In this document: positions 43,900 through 46,956 of the stretch, one piece after another
Position numbering within the stretch: the first letter of the stretch is position 1
Layout: each line of letters opens with the position of its first letter
Assembly (NCBI GenBank): GCA_964441735.1
Contig: CAYTVB010000014.1
Coordinates: 1 to 46,956 of the forward strand
Direction: 5' to 3'
DNA: 46,956 bases
Origin: JASMTM01 sp964441735
Lineage (GTDB): Bacteria > Thermotogota > Thermotogae > Petrotogales > Kosmotogaceae
Notes under the pieces: model-generated
Databases searched by the model: none
What the model was told of the DNA's origin: nothing
What the model saw: the letters and a program-made list of their open reading frames with translations, nothing else
Program-made: the position numbers and the translations under genes

Positions 43900-45126
43900 C
43901 TACCTCCTCTTTTTTTTTAATATATCAAGATGCTCAATTCGTTCTGCAGGTGTTGGGTGTGAATAATAATACTTCGAATATAAAGGATGAGGATTAAGAT
44001 TTGAAAGATTTATTTTGTAAAGCTTTTTTAATGCATTTTTCAGTGGCTCAACAGAATTTAGGCATTCTACTGAATACCTGTCAGCTTTAATTTCACGTTT
44101 TCTACTGTAAGAATTTATTATACCCCTCGTGAAATTAATAAGTGTACTTGAAAGAATAAAAGCATATACAAGTTCTGTATATGACTTTCTAATATCGAAA
44201 TTATTGATGAATATATCCGATGATACTAAATACCATATAAAAACAATTGATAAGCTAAAAACCGAAAAAGTTGTCAAAATACTTTTCAAAATATCATGAT
44301 TTATATAATGACCAATTTCGTGTGCGAAAATTGCCAATATTTCTTCGTCTTCAAAATCTTCAAATAACGTGTCATATAAAATAATTCTTCTACTTTTCCC
44401 AAAACCCGCAATCATTGCATTTGAATGTTTTGACCGTTTTGAGTAGTCAATTACGAATATTCCAGTAATTTCAAACCCGGCGTGTTCTGCAATATCTTTT
44501 ATTTTCTTTCCAATATTTGTATCAGCAATGCATTTCATTTTATAAAAAATAGGAATAATAATTGTTGGATAAATCCAGTTTATAAAAAGTGTTATGACAA
44601 TGGAACCGATTATCACAAATAACCACCAATAATCATAATTATGAATAATCCAAAGCAATCCTGTGAGGATTAAACCTCCAAAAATTAGCACCAACAATGT
44701 TTCTTTTATTTGATCAACTAAAAATAGTGAAGGGCTTGTATTGGAAAAATCAAACCTTTTTTCAGTCACAAAGGTTGAATAAATTGAGAATATCAAGCTT
44801 ACAATATTGAATATAATCCACAAAAAAAAGAAGAAAAGGAGACCACTCAGAACATAACTATCAAAAAGTGATGCACTAAATGACTCTATATGTTTAAACC
44901 CTACAATACTTAAACTAAGGATTATCAAAAAATTAGTGGTACTGTATACTATACTATTTTTTATTTTTTCGAGATTGTACTCAACAGATTTTTTTGCATT
45001 TTTTTCGTCCAGAACAAAAAGATCATCCAATCCCTGAATTTTTGTATATCTATAATTTAAAGTTTTCAAAAAAATATCTACTGTAAAAGATAATGTCAGA
45101 AGAATGATAAAAACTAAATAGAACAT
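43900..45126 (-). CDS. M48 family membrane metalloprotease (STE24/CaaX protease-like)
   Basis: A 408-residue integral membrane protease of the M48A type: multiple helices before and after the zinc site HEIGH (H269, E270, H273) and third ligand E345 in RKREIKADRYS. Length and N-terminal helices match STE24 rather than the shorter HtpX. Bacterial members cleave membrane or secreted peptides; CaaX substrates are not expected. The start is uncertain: ATG 45126 or TTG 45135, neither with a strong ribosome site. It follows the ABC permease gene by 14 bases, so it may process something exported by that transporter. Confidence 0.9.
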   Translation of the reverse strand: MFYLVFIILLTLSFTVDIFLKTLNYRYTKIQGLDDLFVLDEKNAKKSVEYNLEKIKNSIVYSTTNFLIILSLSIVGFKHIESFSASLFDSYVLSGLLFFFFLWIIFNIVSLIFSIYSTFVTEKRFDFSNTSPSLFLVDQIKETLLVLIFGGLILTGLLWIIHNYDYWWLFVIIGSIVITLFINWIYPTIIIPIFYKMKCIADTNIGKKIKDIAEHAGFEITGIFVIDYSKRSKHSNAMIAGFGKSRRIILYDTLFEDFEDEEILAIFAHEIGHYINHDILKSILTTFSVFSLSIVFIWYLVSSDIFINNFDIRKSYTELVYAFILSSTLINFTRGIINSYSRKREIKADRYSVECLNSVEPLKNALKKLYKINLSNLNPHPLYSKYYYSHPTPAERIEHLDILKKKRR

Positions 45127-45140
45127 ACTTATCAAACTTT

Positions 45141-46328
45141 TTATTCGGTGCTTTCAAGTATTTTTTCTGAGTTATAAAGCTTTGCTATGCCAAAGATCAT
45201 TAATGAAATAACTGCGACATTAGAAATAAGCATAAACAAGAATTTCACAGTTGAAATCTGAGCAGTTATAAAATCTTTCATTGCAAATACACTGTTTATG
45301 AAGGGTATCAAATACATAGTTATTTTTCCTGAAGCTTCCATTTGCATTGTGGCAACACCCATAATAATTAAAAGAATATAAAAGGGCATTATATAGCCTC
45401 CACCTTCCTTCATATTTCTTGCCAGACTGCCCAAAAGGACCATGATAGATGAAGCGAGCCCTGCTACGGTAACCATAGAAACCAGAAGCCCAATTAACCT
45501 GCCTGGTGTGAGTATTGCCAGATTTATTTCCGGCATGCCTCCACCATTACCTGCCATGTTGAACATGAACGAAAATGCAACAACAAGTCCAATAAAGGTC
45601 ATTATACTGTTCATAATGCCTGCAGTCATAACATAAAGCACTTTACCCGTTGCAATTGAGGTCCTTGAAACCTGATTGACCAGTATTGAAGAGAGTGAAC
45701 CTCTTTCCTTTTCCCCCGCAGTTGTATCCAATCCAATATTCATGGATCCGGCCATTATATAGATAAGTATAAAATATGGAATCATTTGTGCCAAAAAGTC
45801 CGTCCCCTGAGATTCTTCAGGAGCGACATCTATCTGATTAACAGTTACTAAATCTAGCTCTTCTCTTGATAAACCATGTTCTTCTAGTTTTACATTTGCA
45901 AGTTCATTTTCGTATGTGTTCAAAGCATTTCTTACCATATTGGCTGCAAAAGAAGACTTGTTGGATAAAGAATTATACAGTATTGAGACATTTATTTTTG
46001 AGCCCATTGAAGAATCTTCAGGAAATTCAACCATAATAAGATTATCTGAATTCTGAATGTTTTCTTTTGATATGTCTCCTTCCACTACCTTAAAATCAAG
46101 ATATTGGGACAGAATACTCTTGAAGTTTTCGTCATTGAGATTAACAAACTTAATATTATAGACCGTTTCCACTGCCTCTTTTTGCTGAGCCGTAGTGGTG
46201 TATCCAATGGCTATAAAAATTGCCGGCATCAATATCATCGGTAATATAAAGATTGCAAAAATCGTTCTGAAATCTTTGAACAGGTTTTTCATTTCTTTTT
46301 TAAAGATGATCAGGGCACCCTTAAACAT
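45141..46328 (-). CDS. natB: ABC-2 type exporter permease (NatB-like)
   Basis: A 395-residue permease: one helix at about 20-42, a large outside domain (about 45-185), then five or six helices, the NatB layout. The segment GSMNIGLDTTAGEKERGSL contains the conserved E-K-E-R turn of NatB/YhaP-type permeases. The ATG at 46328 overlaps the ATPase stop by eight bases behind GGGAG. In Bacillus NatAB exports sodium, but this family also exports peptides, so the substrate is open. Confidence 0.88.
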   Translation of the reverse strand: MFKGALIIFKKEMKNLFKDFRTIFAIFILPMILMPAIFIAIGYTTTAQQKEAVETVYNIKFVNLNDENFKSILSQYLDFKVVEGDISKENIQNSDNLIMVEFPEDSSMGSKINVSILYNSLSNKSSFAANMVRNALNTYENELANVKLEEHGLSREELDLVTVNQIDVAPEESQGTDFLAQMIPYFILIYIMAGSMNIGLDTTAGEKERGSLSSILVNQVSRTSIATGKVLYVMTAGIMNSIMTFIGLVVAFSFMFNMAGNGGGMPEINLAILTPGRLIGLLVSMVTVAGLASSIMVLLGSLARNMKEGGGYIMPFYILLIIMGVATMQMEASGKITMYLIPFINSVFAMKDFITAQISTVKFLFMLISNVAVISLMIFGIAKLYNSEKILESTE

Positions 46329-46956
46329 TTTCAGTCACTCCCTGTGTTTCAGCTACCTTGAAAAACACATCTTCGAGGTCATACGTATTGTATTTGTCAT
46401 AAAGGCTTTCAATGTTATCATTTTCGATAAGTTTGCCATTGAGAATGATCGCTACATCATCACATAGTTTTTCAGCAACTGACATTACATGGGTAGAAAT
46501 AATCACTGTTTTATTCTGATCTCGAAAATCTTTTATAAATTCTGTTACTGTTCTTGCAGTTAAAATGTCCAGTCCATTTGTTGGTTCGTCAAATACGATA
46601 ACATCAGGATCATGGATTAAGCTAACTGCCAGTGAAGCCTTTTGCTTCATACCTGTTGACAATTTTTTCACCGTTTCGTCCAGAAAATTTTCCATGTCCA
46701 GATAACTTGCCAGTTCTTTTATCCTTTCTTTAGCTCTTTTTCGGGGAACTTTACTTAGATCTGCAAAAAAGTAAAGTAATTCTCTTGGCGAAAGATTGCC
46801 TGAAAGTTTCATGTCGCTTGTTAAAAAACCTATTCGTTTTCTAACCTCAGTAGGATTTTTAACGGTATCAAATCCAAATACTTCAACCTTACCTTCATCG
46901 GGCTTCAGTAATGTTGAAATCATTCTCAAGGTTGTTGTCTTTCCAGCGCCATTGGG
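46321..46956 (-). CDS. natA: ABC transporter ATPase (NatA-like), truncated by the window end
   Basis: The frame is open to the window edge; it enters at PNGAGKTTT (Walker A), so the first 30-40 residues are missing. The visible part has signature LSTGMKQKASLA, Walker B VIVFDEPTNGLD and the H-loop IISTHV. The reading TTG at 46929 is inside Walker A and is not a start. It is the ATPase of the NatB-like permease, whose start lies in its stop region. The gene is upstream in a six-gene minus-strand run that continues to the deoxynucleoside kinase. Confidence 0.93.
   Translation of the reverse strand, partial: PNGAGKTTTLRMISTLLKPDEGKVEVFGFDTVKNPTEVRKRIGFLTSDMKLSGNLSPRELLYFFADLSKVPRKRAKERIKELASYLDMENFLDETVKKLSTGMKQKASLAVSLIHDPDVIVFDEPTNGLDILTARTVTEFIKDFRDQNKTVIISTHVMSVAEKLCDDVAIILNGKLIENDNIESLYDKYNTYDLEDVFFKVAETQGVTENV

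Noticed and set aside
1..46956. Search for CRISPR arrays, tRNA or rRNA genes, insertion sequences and integrases
   Set aside because: No regularly spaced repeats, cloverleaf-like sequences, rRNA segments or transposase/integrase motifs were seen by eye; a tRNAscan or Infernal run would settle small RNAs.

Overview
The window is about 47 kb of AT-rich bacterial chromosome carrying tightly packed operons on both strands. Shine-Dalgarno sites are strong and purine-rich, and TTG or GTG starts are common. Binding proteins have plain signal peptides without a lipobox cysteine. This style, with the gene mix (M3 oligoendopeptidase, class I hybrid-cluster protein, LacI-controlled sugar ABC operon, OpuC and Pst systems), suggests a Thermotogota-like anaerobe, perhaps Petrotogales or Kosmotogales. 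That placement is inference, since no rRNA or marker gene lies in the window. I saw no tRNA, rRNA, IS element, integrase or CRISPR array.

Layout. 1-0.5 kb: tail of an FtsX-type permease and a perfect-stem terminator. 0.5-1.6 kb: a nuclease with an ERCC4/XPF-like active site. 1.9-5.6 kb (minus): a signalling operon of a sensor kinase with a periplasmic binding domain, a lone receiver, and a receiver-HD-GYP c-di-GMP phosphodiesterase. 5.7-6.9 kb: a frameshifted AlkX/YcaQ-type DNA glycosylase. 7-10.5 kb: DUF202 protein, oligoendopeptidase F and a MATE exporter. 10.7-13.8 kb: an alpha/beta hydrolase, an orphan membrane protein and two tandem patatin-like proteins.

13.9-20.4 kb is a LacI-regulated operon: operator, regulator, sugar-binding protein, attenuator hairpin, two permeases and two glycosyltransferases, with neither an ATPase nor a glycosidase. 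The first glycosyltransferase lacks a normal start codon. 20.5-22.5 kb holds two more alpha/beta hydrolases, one with a cysteine at the nucleophile position. 22.5-24.3 kb (minus) holds an asparagine-synthetase-like enzyme with a dead glutaminase site and a one-cysteine HMA-like protein. 24.5-26.3 kb encodes a secreted protein made of two solute-binding domains fused to a chagasin-type protease inhibitor, the most unusual architecture here.

26.3-29.1 kb: a Crp/Fnr regulator divergent from hydroxylamine reductase (Hcp), then a 57-residue membrane protein. 29.4-33.1 kb: an OpuC-type glycine betaine/choline transporter with a well-formed promoter and terminator. 33.2-38.9 kb: pstSCAB-phoU-phoB-phoR, with a terminator-like hairpin inside the start of pstC and a kinase lacking membrane segments. 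38.9-40.7 kb: an unrecognised membrane-anchored protein and an MscS channel. 40.9-47 kb (minus): a packed run of NatAB-type ABC exporter, STE24-like membrane protease, secreted clan GH-A glycosidase-like protein, GNAT acetyltransferase and deoxynucleoside kinase. Osmotic balance (OpuC, MscS), phosphate supply, nitrosative stress (Hcp) and sugar uptake are the recurring themes.
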